Notes under the pieces: generated by a model | Databases searched by the model: none | What the model saw: the letters and a program-made list of their open reading frames with translations, nothing else | What the model was told of the DNA's origin: nothing | Program-made: the position numbers and the translations under genes | Shown: positions 36,129 to 45,262 of the stretch, in pieces | Numbering within the stretch: the stretch's first letter is position 1 | How the letters are laid out: every line of letters starts with the position of its first letter | Assembly: GCF_014889545.1 (NCBI RefSeq) | Contig: NZ_QKOF01000007.1 | Span: 1 to 55,624 of the forward strand | From: Methanothermobacter thermautotrophicus | Lineage (GTDB): Archaea > Methanobacteriota > Methanobacteria > Methanobacteriales > Methanothermobacteraceae | Direction of reading: 5' to 3' | Length of the DNA stretch: 55,624 nt

Positions 36129-37010
36129 TCATTCCTCTGCAGGGACCACCTCATCCAGGTTAACACCCAGCATCTCACTGTCCAGAGCTGCAGAGAGGCC
36201 CCAGTGATAATCAAAGAGGTCGTTACCCCACCGCAGGAGTTCATCAGCGTGGCCAATTATGACCCTTGTTCCTGCGGGGTCATGTCCATCCTCCCTCATC
36301 AGACTCATTGAAAAAAAGGTGTCGGAGACCATATATGATATTTCCTGTTTCTCCTCAAGGATTCCTATCCTTAGAAGACCAGAATCCATGGCCTCCTTAA
36401 TGTTCATGCCGGCTGATTCCCTGATGAATACAGGGTAGCTTTCATGTGTGAGTATGAGTTCAGCTGCCCCTCCACTCTCAAGGAAACTGCCTATAGCATC
36501 GGTGTGCCGGGGAAGACAAATGGAAAGCATTGACCTGAGGTGGGTGGAGTTATCCAGCATCTCCAGATAGGTTGCATATGGCTCCTCAAGGTTACTTAGG
36601 GTGGCTTCGACAGTGTAGGCGTCCCTGAATACATTTATCCTCATTAGAAATTCCATTGGTATGCCAACTATTGAGTGTTCATTCCAGAAGTCCCTGTGAA
36701 GCCTGACTGCGTCCATTGAGGCTATGAACCTTGAAAGGATTGCACCCATAAGTTTCCCCTTCGACGTCAATCTGCAGGCATCCTGACTCCTCTCAACCAC
36801 TCTTTTTGATTCCAGTTCCATTAAGGAATGGGTTATGGTTGAATCTGGAGCCATCATACTCCCCCTGATATCAGAAATAGATTTTTCACCATCCATAAGG
36901 GAGAATATTATCCTTGACCTCACACGTGAGCCAGTGAGAAACTTGATTTCAGCCAGATCCTGAAGATCATATTCATAACTTGACGATAGCTCATCATGTT
37001 TAAATTTCAT
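36129..37010 (-). CDS. HTH transcriptional regulator, DUF1724-type (paralogue A)
   Basis: This 293-residue protein has an N-terminal winged helix (EIKFLTGSRVRSRIIFSLMDG, SISDIRGSMMAPDSTITHSL) and a C-terminal domain seen in the methanogen family I recall as DUF1724 (IGIPMEFLMRI, HTDAIGSFLESGGAAELIL, SYMVSDTFFSMSLM, LLRWGNDLFDYH). It is a paralogue of the next gene with the same order of blocks. The stop is at 36129, 1 nt after the convergent glyS stop. A TATA-like CATATAAAAT lies upstream in a 35-nt repeat. Confidence 0.85.
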   Translation of the reverse strand: MKFKHDELSSSYEYDLQDLAEIKFLTGSRVRSRIIFSLMDGEKSISDIRGSMMAPDSTITHSLMELESKRVVERSQDACRLTSKGKLMGAILSRFIASMDAVRLHRDFWNEHSIVGIPMEFLMRINVFRDAYTVEATLSNLEEPYATYLEMLDNSTHLRSMLSICLPRHTDAIGSFLESGGAAELILTHESYPVFIRESAGMNIKEAMDSGLLRIGILEEKQEISYMVSDTFFSMSLMREDGHDPAGTRVIIGHADELLRWGNDLFDYHWGLSAALDSEMLGVNLDEVVPAEE

Positions 37011-37051
37011 TCCATCCCTCCACCGTAAGTCAGCTTACCCGAAAGATCTCC

Positions 37052-37154
37052 CTGAAATTCATAATTTTATATGGAAAGCATTATCCTTGAAGTTTGATTT
37101 CCTTGAATCCACCAGCACACTGAAATTCATAATTTTATATGGAAAGCATTATCC
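37052..37154. repeat. Two exact 35-nt direct repeats between paralogous regulators
   Basis: An identical 35-nt sequence occurs at 37052-37086 and 37120-37154, starting CTGAAATTCATAATTTTATA and ending AAGCATTATCC, with 33 nt between the copies. The right copy contains the last codons and stop of paralogue B (TAA at 37135). The left copy lies 42 to 76 nt upstream of paralogue A and carries a TATA-like sequence on the minus strand. This looks like a recent local duplication. Confidence 0.9.
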
Positions 37155-37983
37155 CGGTAATATTCCTTAGGCCAAGCTTCTCTGATCGTTCACGATAATG
37201 TTCATAAAGACGATGGCCCCACTCAATGGCCCTCCTGTCCGTGCTCATGATATCCCTGTTCTGGTCATAAAAACCGTTCCTATCAAATAGGCCCAGTGAG
37301 AGAAACTTATCGGTTACCGTGAAAGCAACCTTCAGATCACCGGCAAAACGTCTTACCTTGAGGTTTCTGTTTTTAATGGCTGTCTTTAGGAGGCTGAAGC
37401 TCGCATTTAAAACCATTTCCCTTATAACACCGTCACTTAAAACAAGTTCAATGGGTACACCCTCCTCAAGGAATCCTTCATATATGTCTATGAGGTCCCT
37501 GTGGGATATGGGTGAAACACCGTATATCTCACTGGATCCCCTTATGAGTTCCCTGTATGTGTTATGGGGCCGGTATATATCTGAAGGTGATGCCATTATT
37601 AGTTCTGAATTGATGAGCCAGTCAATATCCTCGAGGAGGTCCCGGGGGATCCCGCTTATATCATGGTCAAGCCATATATCCTCAAGGCCATTTATGACCC
37701 TCACAGAATCAATTAGTTTCATTGCAGAGAGTCCCATGAGTTTCATCTCAGGGGTGAGACTGTACCTCTCCCCCCTCAACCTCACTGAACCCTCATCAAT
37801 AAGAAGTCTAATGTTACTGTAGAGTGCTGGCAAGCTTACATTAACTTCCCCCCTTATCTCATCAAAGGTTTTCGGTGATTCAAGTAGGGATGCTATTATC
37901 CTGAACCTTACCGTTGATTTCAGGATGAACTGAATGTCATCATAAAGATATTCATATACATCCGTGAGTATCTCACCATCCAT
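37135..37983 (-). CDS. HTH transcriptional regulator, DUF1724-type (paralogue B)
   Basis: This 282-residue protein has an N-terminal winged helix (FILKSTVRFRIIASLLESPK, TFDEIRGEVNVSLPALYSNI) and the same C-terminal blocks as paralogue A (ISGIPRDLLEDIDWLI, GVPIELVLSDGVIREMVL, AFTVTDKFLSLGLF, AIEWGHRLYEHY). ATG 37983 is chosen because AGGAGTGATGC precedes it closely; a longer frame to 38157 would run over the promoter. The ligand and targets are unknown. It is divergent from the TatD-like gene. Confidence 0.86.
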   Translation of the reverse strand: MDGEILTDVYEYLYDDIQFILKSTVRFRIIASLLESPKTFDEIRGEVNVSLPALYSNIRLLIDEGSVRLRGERYSLTPEMKLMGLSAMKLIDSVRVINGLEDIWLDHDISGIPRDLLEDIDWLINSELIMASPSDIYRPHNTYRELIRGSSEIYGVSPISHRDLIDIYEGFLEEGVPIELVLSDGVIREMVLNASFSLLKTAIKNRNLKVRRFAGDLKVAFTVTDKFLSLGLFDRNGFYDQNRDIMSTDRRAIEWGHRLYEHYRERSEKLGLRNITGIMLSI

Positions 37984-38061
37984 GCATGCATCACTCCTCT
38001 CACTACAGTTATATCCTCCAGAGTTAAATATTTTTGATAGAACTGAACGGGAGGAGTTGAG

Positions 38062-38817
38062 CTGATAGACAGTCATATACATGCAGATACAAGACCCATT
38101 GAGGATTTTGATTTGATGGCTGTGAGTGGTGTTGAGGAAGCCGTAACATGCGCCCATGACCCCCTTGAGGCCCTATCATCAGATGTTATCCTTGCACACC
38201 TCAGGAGGCTTCTCATGGTCGAGCCCGGAAGGGCGTCCTCCAGAGGCCTCAAACTCCACGTGGCGCTGGGGATACACCCGCGGGCCATACCCCCGGACCA
38301 TGGGAGGGTCCTTGAAGAACTTCCTGGCCTCCTTAAAAATCCATCTGTGGTTGCTGTGGGTGAGATAGGTCTTGATTCAGGGTCAGAAATTGAAAAAAGG
38401 GTGTTCGTAGAGCAGCTGCAGATGGCAGATGAACTGGGATTCCCTGTTATTGTGCACACCCCCCGCACCGGGAAGCCAGAGGTGACCCCCCGGATAGTAG
38501 ATCTGATAGGAGAGAACATTGATGAGGATAGGGCTGTGGTTGAGCATGTCAACATGGATGTGCTCCCCGATCTGATTGAAACTGAATGCATACTCGGCCT
38601 CACCGTGCAGCCTGAAAAGCTCACTCCCAGCGAAGCCGTGGATATTCTCAGGGAATATGGGACCGAAAGATTCGTACTGAACAGTGACATGAGCTCAGCA
38701 CCATCGGACCCCCTTTCTGTTCCGAGGACAGTTCACCGGATGAGGATGGAGGGCTTCGGGAGGAGAGAGATAAGGAGGGTGTCCCGGGAGAATATCAAAG
38801 ATATCCTGAAGATTTAA
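38062..38817 (+). CDS. TatD-like metal-dependent hydrolase, apparent CTG start
   Basis: This is an amidohydrolase-fold protein of the TatD type. The frame starting at CTG 38062 begins LIDSHIHADTRPIEDFDLMA and so contains the metal-binding H-x-H pair; later blocks are VALGIHPRA, VGEIGLD, VIVHTPRTGK, VVEHVNMDV and FVLNSDMSSA. The first ordinary start codon in frame (TTG 38113) would delete the H-x-H motif. GGGAGGAG at 38049-38056 lies 5 nt before the CTG, and an in-frame stop just upstream (TGA, 38044-38046) rules out a longer reading. Substrate unknown. Confidence 0.82.
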   Translation: MIDSHIHADTRPIEDFDLMAVSGVEEAVTCAHDPLEALSSDVILAHLRRLLMVEPGRASSRGLKLHVALGIHPRAIPPDHGRVLEELPGLLKNPSVVAVGEIGLDSGSEIEKRVFVEQLQMADELGFPVIVHTPRTGKPEVTPRIVDLIGENIDEDRAVVEHVNMDVLPDLIETECILGLTVQPEKLTPSEAVDILREYGTERFVLNSDMSSAPSDPLSVPRTVHRMRMEGFGRREIRRVSRENIKDILKI

Positions 38818-38843
38818 CCTCCTGAAAACTATGCTGAGAACCA

Positions 38844-39677
38844 CTAAAGGGCCCCGAACCTCGAAATCACATTAAGGGCTACTCTGTGGCCTCCCCTGAG
38901 ACATTGTGATGGTTCAGATCCCCTGAGCCATTCTGACATGAAACCCGCTGCAAAGGCATCACCTGCACCGGTTGTGTCGATGGCCCCAGCATCCTCAACC
39001 TTCATTTCAAGGGAGTGGTCTGCTGAGAAGAAGGATGCACCACCCGGTCCATGGGTTACAACAACGTTATCGACACCGAGATCCAGCAACCTGGAAATCC
39101 CGGATTTACGGGAGCCAGTAAGAACCTCAAGTTCATCATCATTCAGAAATAGGACCTCTGTCCTCCTGAGGACAGGTTCAAGGACATCAAGGCCATAGGA
39201 TGCCAGAAGGCCGCCTGGACTGAATGAGAGCTCCCTGATTTTGGCAACAGTATGTGCAACTTCAACGTAGCATCCGCTGATGTGAACAGCATCCGCGGCC
39301 CTGATACACCTTTCCTCAAGTGTTCCGATCTCAAGTTCTGCATTGGCCCCCATGTATGAATAGATTGACCTCCTACCAGCACCATCAACCGATATGAAGG
39401 CCATGCCTGTAGGCCTCTCAACCACAGAGAGACAACTTGTGGATACGCCCTCTGATTCCAGTCTTGACCTTATTATTTCCCCGTACACGTCTCTGCCCGT
39501 GACAGCCACTATACCTGAACTGAAACCAAGGGCTGAGAGCCAGACAGCAAAGTTAAGTGCGGAACCCCCTGGGATGATGTGGATGTCGTCTATGTACATC
39601 TCAGAGTCTGGTTCAACAAACTCCGGCACCCTGAAGATGAAGTCCATGTTGCAGGTCCCGACACTGACAACATGCAT
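38844..39677 (-). CDS. PfkB-family carbohydrate or nucleoside kinase
   Basis: This 277-residue kinase has both PfkB signatures: IPGGSALNFAVWLSALGF near residue 36 and AIDTTGAGDAFAAGFMSEWL near the C-terminus, with the catalytic Asp in GAGDAF. The VLFLNDDELEVLTG stretch is also typical. The substrate may be a sugar, a nucleoside or tagatose-like compound; not decidable. ATG 39677 has GGTGAT eight nucleotides upstream. It is downstream of minD on the same strand with a 25-nt gap. Confidence 0.88.
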   Translation of the reverse strand: MHVVSVGTCNMDFIFRVPEFVEPDSEMYIDDIHIIPGGSALNFAVWLSALGFSSGIVAVTGRDVYGEIIRSRLESEGVSTSCLSVVERPTGMAFISVDGAGRRSIYSYMGANAELEIGTLEERCIRAADAVHISGCYVEVAHTVAKIRELSFSPGGLLASYGLDVLEPVLRRTEVLFLNDDELEVLTGSRKSGISRLLDLGVDNVVVTHGPGGASFFSADHSLEMKVEDAGAIDTTGAGDAFAAGFMSEWLRGSEPSQCLRGGHRVALNVISRFGAL

Positions 39678-39702
39678 CAAAATAAATCACCAGGGGGGGT
39701 GA

Positions 39703-40482
39703 TCATCTCCGCCCCATTAAACCGCTTATGAGTTTTGCAATAACCCCCTGCTTGTTAGGCTCAATTGGCTGGTATTCCTCGCCAATGAGGTCTGCTGCAA
39801 GCTTCATGAGGGCGTTACTTGCAGGGGACTTTGGATTCTTAATGACTATCGGCTCACCAAAGGCCGCTGCACGGCTTACCTCAGGGTCATCCGGTATCAC
39901 CGCAATTACAGGGACCTCCAGTATTGTTTCAACCTCATCAACACTCAGGAAGGTCTTATCGTACTGTTCACGGTTTATAACAACACCTATTATATTTATA
40001 TCCAGTTTACTTGCGACGATCTTTGTCTTAAGGGCGTCACTTATTGATGGTACCTCAGGTGTTGTGACAAGGAGAAGTTCATCTGCAGCTGCAAGGGCTG
40101 CTACAGCGTCCTTTTTAAGTCCCGCAGGGGCATCTATGAGGAGTATGTCGGTATCCTCTATGAGGTAGGCCAGGGCGTCCTCCAGGCGGTCAAGCTTAAC
40201 ATTCCTCAGACCCTCAAGGGATATACCCGCCGGGACAACCCTCACACCGTTTGGTCCCTCATAAACAGCGTCCTCGATTGAAGCATTACCTGCAAGAACA
40301 TCATGGAGGGTAACTGATTTCCCCTCCATCCCAAGGATCAGTTCAAGGTTCGCCATTGCTATATCAGCGTCAAGAACGACAACTCTTTCACCGTAGGTTG
40401 AGAGCGCAACACCAAGGTTTGCAGTGATGGTTGTCTTCCCCACACCTCCCTTACCTGATGCGACTGTAATCACTCTTGTCAT
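39703..40482 (-). CDS. minD: MinD-like ParA-family ATPase
   Basis: This 259-residue ATPase has the deviant Walker [12 protein letters not shown] (about residues 10-20), [18 protein letters not shown] and [12 protein letters not shown]-terminal stretch [13 protein letters not shown] could be a short amphipathic membrane-targeting helix, as in MinD. No MinE or MinC is seen; archaeal MinD proteins have varied positioning roles. It has its own promoter and lies downstream of the DUF1611-SepF-DUF2226 run. Confidence 0.92.
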   Translation of the reverse strand: MTRVITVASGKGGVGKTTITANLGVALSTYGERVVVLDADIAMANLELILGMEGKSVTLHDVLAGNASIEDAVYEGPNGVRVVPAGISLEGLRNVKLDRLEDALAYLIEDTDILLIDAPAGLKKDAVAALAAADELLLVTTPEVPSISDALKTKIVASKLDINIIGVVINREQYDKTFLSVDEVETILEVPVIAVIPDDPEVSRAAAFGEPIVIKNPKSPASNALMKLAADLIGEEYQPIEPNKQGVIAKLISGLMGRR

Positions 40483-40516
40483 TCCAATACCTCCAGATAA
40501 TAGTCGGTCATTCCAG

Positions 40517-40526
40517 TATAAATATT
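40517..40526 (-). promoter_or_regulatory. TATA box of minD
   Basis: The minus strand reads AATATTTATA 35 to 44 nt upstream of the minD ATG, giving a short leader. This separates minD from the preceding DUF2226 gene by a promoter. Confidence 0.5.
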
Positions 40527-40656
40527 GTTACACGCATCGTCCTTTTCATTACCCTAATCTGACATTCAGGAGTTCATGTAAAGTGGTTATATCCAGATAG
40601 GACACAATTCCAATCTGGATGGGTACCCGAATCGGTTAACCTCTGGTCTTCGACCA

Positions 40657-41763
40657 TCAGCGTATCTCAATACTCACCTCAAAGTTATCCACAATCTCAG
40701 GGAAATCCCTGAAGGTCTTCCTGAGCTCCATCTCGACTATGTCCATGATGTGGAACTTGAGTTTGTCCTCCTCACCGGAGTCTCCCATTATCCTTGAGAA
40801 CAGTCCCTTACCCTCATGTTCAACCATTATCTTTATCTTTCCACGGAGGTCATAGGCGTTGTCAAGGAATACTATGACCTCAGCACCCTTTATCCTGGGT
40901 ATTCCAAGTATTGACATCTTTATCTTATTCATCAGGGTGAGTTCAACCCTCTCGGGATCTATATCTGTGATTGCGCCCCCCTTATATGTCTCAAGGACCC
41001 TTTCAACTTCCTCTTCAGCAATATCCCTGAGGCCATACTTTTTCATTAACTCGTCCCTGCTGAGGGGTTTTCTGGGCTCTTCAGACTCTTCCGGAGTTTC
41101 AATCTCCTCTGAAGATACTTCTGGACCCTGTGAAACCTCAGAGGATTCTGTTAATGGTGCTTCCTCCATGTTAGTATCGTCTGTTAAATCAGAAGCACCC
41201 GCATTAACATCAGTCCCTACAGAAACGTCAGAATCTGAATTCGCATCCTGTTTAACCTCTACCTGAACATCTGTTGCTGAATTCAGAGCCCCCTCACGAA
41301 CCTCGACCTCACCATGTCCCTCCTTTTCAGCTTCCGCTTCCGGGGGGTTTAATGGCTGCCTGTAGCTTGCCTCCCTGGGGTTGAAGTAGGACTCCTCCTC
41401 AACCTCTGGCACTTCAACTTCAGTTATCTCATCAACAGCCTCTTCGATTCTGTAGATCTTGTTTATATCAATGAGATAGTCCAGCTGTGACCTTTTAAGG
41501 TCAAACAGTTCTATGAGGGTGTCTGTTTTATCAGCCACCTCCATTATCCTATCAAGAGCCTCCCCCTTCATGAAGCGTCCATAGGATGCTGCAACATGTG
41601 ATCCATCCCTGAAGAGGATGTAACCCTCATCCGATGCATGTGTAACCCTTATGAATCCATTGTATTCATCTCTGGCAAGTTTTTCAAGAAGTTCCGTGAA
41701 GTCTATTTCATCACCGTAGGATATCTTTGATGGTTTGGTGATCGGAAGCTCCATTAATTTCAC
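40657..41763 (-). CDS. DUF2226-like protein with acidic linker
   Basis: This 368-residue protein has an N-terminal domain (about residues 1-105, FTELLEKLARDEYNGFIRVT, GYILFRDGSHVAASYG) resembling a small ligand or GTPase-partner domain, an acidic low-complexity linker of about 120 residues rich in Glu, Ser, Asp and Val, and a C-terminal domain (about residues 240-368). I recall it as DUF2226, methanogen-restricted. GTG 41763 overlaps the SepF stop by 1 nt, so translation is coupled to sepF. The domain arrangement suggests a scaffold or regulator acting with the division proteins. Confidence 0.78.
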   Translation of the reverse strand: MKLMELPITKPSKISYGDEIDFTELLEKLARDEYNGFIRVTHASDEGYILFRDGSHVAASYGRFMKGEALDRIMEVADKTDTLIELFDLKRSQLDYLIDINKIYRIEEAVDEITEVEVPEVEEESYFNPREASYRQPLNPPEAEAEKEGHGEVEVREGALNSATDVQVEVKQDANSDSDVSVGTDVNAGASDLTDDTNMEEAPLTESSEVSQGPEVSSEEIETPEESEEPRKPLSRDELMKKYGLRDIAEEEVERVLETYKGGAITDIDPERVELTLMNKIKMSILGIPRIKGAEVIVFLDNAYDLRGKIKIMVEHEGKGLFSRIMGDSGEEDKLKFHIMDIVEMELRKTFRDFPEIVDNFEVSIEIR

Positions 41764-42122
41764 TACCCCTTCCTGATGAGTTTGATTTCCCTTGGAGTTA
41801 TTATAACAACGTTCTTCTCCTTATTGCAGAGCAGTATGGCTTCAGCGCCGTGGTTCTCCCTCAGATCCTTTATACGTTCACCGACGGCTTTGAAGTCCTC
41901 GGGACTGTCCCTCTGAATTTCGGTTAAGTCAAGTATAACCGGATTTTTCTCTTCGGTCACCTGAGAAAGGGCGTCCTCCACATCCCCCAGGGATCCTGCC
42001 TTAAGGAGAATTATCTCATAGAATGAATGTTCCGGCACTATTATCGTCTCTGTCTCCTCAGATTCCCTCACTTCCTCATCCAGCCCGACACTTTTTTTCA
42101 GCATTTCCAGGATATCCCTCAA
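41763..42122 (-). CDS. sepF: Archaeal SepF cell-division protein
   Basis: SepF anchors FtsZ to the membrane in archaea that use FtsZ. The 119-residue protein has an N-terminal amphipathic helix (MRDILEMLKKSVG), a short acidic linker, and the SepF core (SFYEIILLKAGSLGDVEDAL, NPVILDLTEIQRDSPEDFKA, ILLCNKEKNVVIITP). Length is right for archaeal SepF. It starts with TTG immediately after the DUF1611 stop, behind GGGGAGATTTAG. ftsZ is not in this window. Confidence 0.9.
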   Translation of the reverse strand: MRDILEMLKKSVGLDEEVRESEETETIIVPEHSFYEIILLKAGSLGDVEDALSQVTEEKNPVILDLTEIQRDSPEDFKAVGERIKDLRENHGAEAILLCNKEKNVVIITPREIKLIRKG

Positions 42123-43175
42123 CTAAATCTCCCCTATGTAATCCATGATGACGTCCATCAACCGTGATGCCCCCCCATTTTTAACATCAACAACAGGAAG
42201 TCCGAAGCGGTTTTCATATTCCTCCATTATGGATCTGTCATTAATGTTTCTTAAATTTAAGGAAATAGCTATAACCCTTGTTGGCTCGAGTGCCTCTATG
42301 GCCCTTATCTCCTCTTTTATTCCTCGAGGTTTTCTGTAGGGATGGTTTGGTCTGTGGCAGAGTACCGTGACATCTGGCATTGCCCCTATGAGTATCGAGG
42401 CCGACAAACCCCTGGGATGGGGGTTCCCCATTTCAGTCAGACTGGACTGGCCCTCTATGAATATGATGTCAGGGTTCTTCTCCTCCTCAATGTACCTGAC
42501 TGACCCCATGAGGGCAGCTGCAACATCCATCACCGAAAGACTGCCCGCACGGAAGTTTATGTCCACTGGCTGTTCAAGGCCCATCTCATCGGTTGATATC
42601 ACGCCCACCTCAAGACCCCTCTCAATGGCCTCCTTCCCCAGCAGCCTTGTGGTTGTGCGCTTACCGCATTCCTGTGAGGTTCCACCTACAAATACGAGAG
42701 GCGCCTTATGCCTGTAATTTATCTTGGGGAGTATCTCGGTGCAGCGTGGAGGGGCTACTCCAAATATTCTCCTTATGTTATCGAGTCTGGGGCTTATCTC
42801 CTTTATCTTCACATTCATCCTTTCAGCGAATTTGATGAGTGATGTGTTCTCGGATAGTGGGAGTGATCTGAAGGATGTGACAACGTTCTTGCCCTCATTT
42901 ATTGCCTGGACAGCGTACTTGAGGGCTGTGCCCTCGGCACCTATGGGGAGCATGATGGCAACACTACGGGCGTCTGTCTCCTCTATTAAGTCAAGGAGGC
43001 TTGATGACACCTTAAAACCGCAAAAATCAGTCCCATGTTTTTTTGGGTCGTCATCAACGAATCCAACAGCCTCAACACCCTCAAAGTTTGCGAATTTTTC
43101 TCCTCCGCCACCACAGCCTATTATTATGAATGGATTCAGCTCCCTGAGTTCCTCCACAGAAGATAATGTGTGCAA
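42123..43175 (-). CDS. DUF1611-family P-loop protein
   Basis: This 350-residue protein has an N-terminal Rossmann-like domain ([18 protein letters not shown]) and a C-terminal P-loop-like domain ([67 protein letters not shown]). It resembles DUF1611, some members of which are amino-acid N-acyltransferases acting on D-glutamate-like substrates. TTG start at 43175 with AGGAGTGATTA upstream. It leads an operon with sepF and DUF2226. Function here unknown. Confidence 0.82.
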   Translation of the reverse strand: MHTLSSVEELRELNPFIIIGCGGGGEKFANFEGVEAVGFVDDDPKKHGTDFCGFKVSSSLLDLIEETDARSVAIMLPIGAEGTALKYAVQAINEGKNVVTSFRSLPLSENTSLIKFAERMNVKIKEISPRLDNIRRIFGVAPPRCTEILPKINYRHKAPLVFVGGTSQECGKRTTTRLLGKEAIERGLEVGVISTDEMGLEQPVDINFRAGSLSVMDVAAALMGSVRYIEEEKNPDIIFIEGQSSLTEMGNPHPRGLSASILIGAMPDVTVLCHRPNHPYRKPRGIKEEIRAIEALEPTRVIAISLNLRNINDRSIMEEYENRFGLPVVDVKNGGASRLMDVIMDYIGEI

Positions 43176-43253
43176 ATAATCACTCCTTTAATACTTGCTG
43201 GAATCAAATAGAAACTGACTTAGTCATACCCATTTAATTAATAAATACTCAAA

Positions 43254-43266
43254 GCATATATATTTT
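43254..43266 (+). promoter_or_regulatory. TATA box of the roadblock-2PGK operon
   Basis: GCATATATATTTT lies 32 to 44 nt upstream of ATG 43298. Transcription would begin close to the ribosome binding site GGAGG at 43287-43291, leaving a very short leader. Confidence 0.55.
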
Positions 43267-43297
43267 AGGTGGAATACTCTGTTTATGGAGGCATAGT

Positions 43298-43645
43298 ATG
43301 ATAGCAAGAATACTTAAAGATTTAGGTAGGATCAATGGGGTAAACGGTTCCCTTGTTGTCGGTAAGGATGGTCTGGTAATTGAGAGCGAGGTGCCATCTG
43401 ATATCGATGGGGAACTGGTTGCTGCAATGGCTTCAGCAGTGTTCGGTACCGCCGAGAGGTCAGCTGAGGAGATAAAGCACGAGCCCCTTGAACAGGTCAT
43501 GATTGAGGGTACCAGAGGGAAAACTCTCATGATAGATGCTGGGGAGGGAATACTTGTACTTATAACCGATGTTGATATAAATCTTGGACTTATACGTATA
43601 GAGATGAGGAGAAGCGCTGAGCGCATTAAGGATCTCCTGACATAA
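43298..43645 (+). CDS. Roadblock/LC7-domain protein
   Basis: This 115-residue protein is a single roadblock/LC7 domain, the fold of MglB and of archaeal partners of small GTPases: [51 protein letters not shown] and [23 protein letters not shown] has GGAGG six nucleotides upstream. It appears to lead an operon with a 2PGK-like kinase and a ZPR1 protein. No Ras-like GTPase gene is nearby. A second roadblock protein lies at 49 kb. Confidence 0.9.
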   Translation: MIARILKDLGRINGVNGSLVVGKDGLVIESEVPSDIDGELVAAMASAVFGTAERSAEEIKHEPLEQVMIEGTRGKTLMIDAGEGILVLITDVDINLGLIRIEMRRSAERIKDLLT

Positions 43646-43673
43646 TCTTCATTTTAGTTTTGGGGAGTGTAAA

Positions 43674-44639
43674 TTGAAAAAGCCCTACGTTATACTTATT
43701 GGAAGTGCCTCTGGTATAGGGAAGTCAACGGTGGCATCTGAGCTTGCAAGGGAACTCAACATAAAGCACCTGATAGAAACGGATTTTATAAGGGAGATAG
43801 TGAGGGGTATAATCGGGCCAGATTATGCTCCAACACTTCACAGGTCCTCCTTCGATGCCTACACAGCACTCAGGGACAAGGAACGTTTCAAGGGAGATGG
43901 CATGGAGGCACTGATATGTGCCGGTTTTGAGGAGCATGCCTCCTTCGTAATTCCCGCCATCGAGAAGGTCATAGAAAGGGCTGTTGCAGATTCCGATGAC
44001 GTTGTAATAGAGGGCGTACATCTCCTCCCCGGATTCATAAACACGAAAAAGTTCGGTGAAAATGCCTCAATTCATTTTTTTGTTCTCTCGGCTGAGGAGA
44101 ATGTTCACAAGGAACGTTTCGTCAAGAGGGCCATGGAGATTAAAAGGGGCGGTAAACACCTTGAATACTTCCGGGAGAACCGTATAATACATGATCACCT
44201 TGTTAAGAGTGCCAGGGAACATGGAGTCCCTGTCATCAACAATGATGATATAAACTGTACAATCAGGAGGATGCTCTCCTTCATAAGGGAGAACTGCGCC
44301 GAGGTGACCCTCCAGCACCCCGTTGAAAGGCTGGGTGATGTCATTGAAATAATCATAAAGAGACATGGCGGCAGGATCGTTGACGTCTCCTACCCAATAC
44401 CTGGATTCTCACAGCCGCTTAAACGTGAAGTGAACGTATACGACCCAGCTGAAGCTGAAAGATTTCTTAAAAGATTAAATGAGAGTCCCAAAAGGAAAAG
44501 AGATCTTGAAAGGTTATATACACTTTCAAATAATGTTCACAGTCATAAAATATGTGCTCCAGATCCTGAAACTCTTCAGGAAATACTCAGGGAACTGGAA
44601 GAGAGTGGACTGGTCTACACTGAAGAGAATGGCGACTGA
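43674..44639 (+). CDS. 2-phosphoglycerate kinase-like protein, second paralogue
   Basis: This 321-residue protein is clearly related to the kinase at 2.2-3.1 kb: [37 protein letters not shown] and [18 protein letters not shown] match equivalent stretches. It differs in three ways: it lacks the N-terminal ATP-cone, its P-loop [10 protein letters not shown] (residues 10-19) has the normal lysine, and it has a C-terminal extension of about 110 residues. TTG start behind GGGGAGTG. The substrate may differ from 2-phosphoglycerate. Confidence 0.82.
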   Translation: MKKPYVILIGSASGIGKSTVASELARELNIKHLIETDFIREIVRGIIGPDYAPTLHRSSFDAYTALRDKERFKGDGMEALICAGFEEHASFVIPAIEKVIERAVADSDDVVIEGVHLLPGFINTKKFGENASIHFFVLSAEENVHKERFVKRAMEIKRGGKHLEYFRENRIIHDHLVKSAREHGVPVINNDDINCTIRRMLSFIRENCAEVTLQHPVERLGDVIEIIIKRHGGRIVDVSYPIPGFSQPLKREVNVYDPAEAERFLKRLNESPKRKRDLERLYTLSNNVHSHKICAPDPETLQEILRELEESGLVYTEENGD

Positions 44640-44671
44640 AATTAAATCCAGAAACATCAAGGGGTGGCAGT

Positions 44672-45262
44672 GTGAATCAGCAGGATATGAAAATTGACTG
44701 TCCGGTCTGCGGTGGAGAACGATGCATGACTGCAATAACAAGGGTTGAAAGGATTCCCTACTTTGGAGAGATAATGGAGTCAGTACTGATCTGTGAGAGA
44801 TGTAGCTACAGGAGCACCGATATAATATGCCTCGAACAGAAGGAACCCTCCAGGTACATAATCGAGGCAGATGAGGATACACTCAACGCAAGGGTGGTTA
44901 AGTCACAGTCAGCAACCATCAGGATACCTGAACTGGGACTGAAGGTCGAGCCAGGCCCCAGGTCAGCCGGTTACATCTCCAACATAGAGGGTGTTGTTGA
45001 GAGATTTGAAAACGCCCTTAAAACCGCTCTCAACCTATTTGAAGAAGAAGAATCAAAGGAAAAAACCTCAAAGATTTTAGAGATGCTACAGGAAGTTCGC
45101 GGAGGTTCCAGAAAGGTTACAGTGATAATCGAGGATCCCTTCGGCCAGAGCTTTGTGGGCCATCCCAGGGCTGTGAAGGAAAAACTTTCAGAGGATGAAA
45201 TAAAATCCCTTAAGACTGGATTCCTTGTCTTTGAATCAGAAGAGAATGATGATGAGGATTAA
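44672..45262 (+). CDS. ZPR1-type zinc-finger protein
   Basis: This 196-residue protein starts with a zinc finger, [15 protein letters not shown]...[13 protein letters not shown] (two CxxC pairs about 30 residues apart), followed by a ZPR1 beta domain ([34 protein letters not shown]) and [23 protein letters not shown]1 binds elongation factor 1A in eukaryotes; archaeal single-copy versions may chaperone aEF1A, which is inference. GTG start with GGGGTGG upstream; it follows the 2PGK paralogue by 32 nt. Confidence 0.9.
   Translation: MNQQDMKIDCPVCGGERCMTAITRVERIPYFGEIMESVLICERCSYRSTDIICLEQKEPSRYIIEADEDTLNARVVKSQSATIRIPELGLKVEPGPRSAGYISNIEGVVERFENALKTALNLFEEEESKEKTSKILEMLQEVRGGSRKVTVIIEDPFGQSFVGHPRAVKEKLSEDEIKSLKTGFLVFESEENDDED

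Noticed and set aside
37984-38157. Extended start of the second HTH regulator
   Set aside because: It would translate across the promoter and the start of the divergent TatD-like gene; ATG 37983 has AGGAGTGAT upstream.
38073-38690. 205-codon minus-strand frame opposite the TatD-like gene
   Set aside because: The plus-strand reading has metal-binding motifs and a ribosome binding site; the minus reading is Ser/Thr-rich and featureless.
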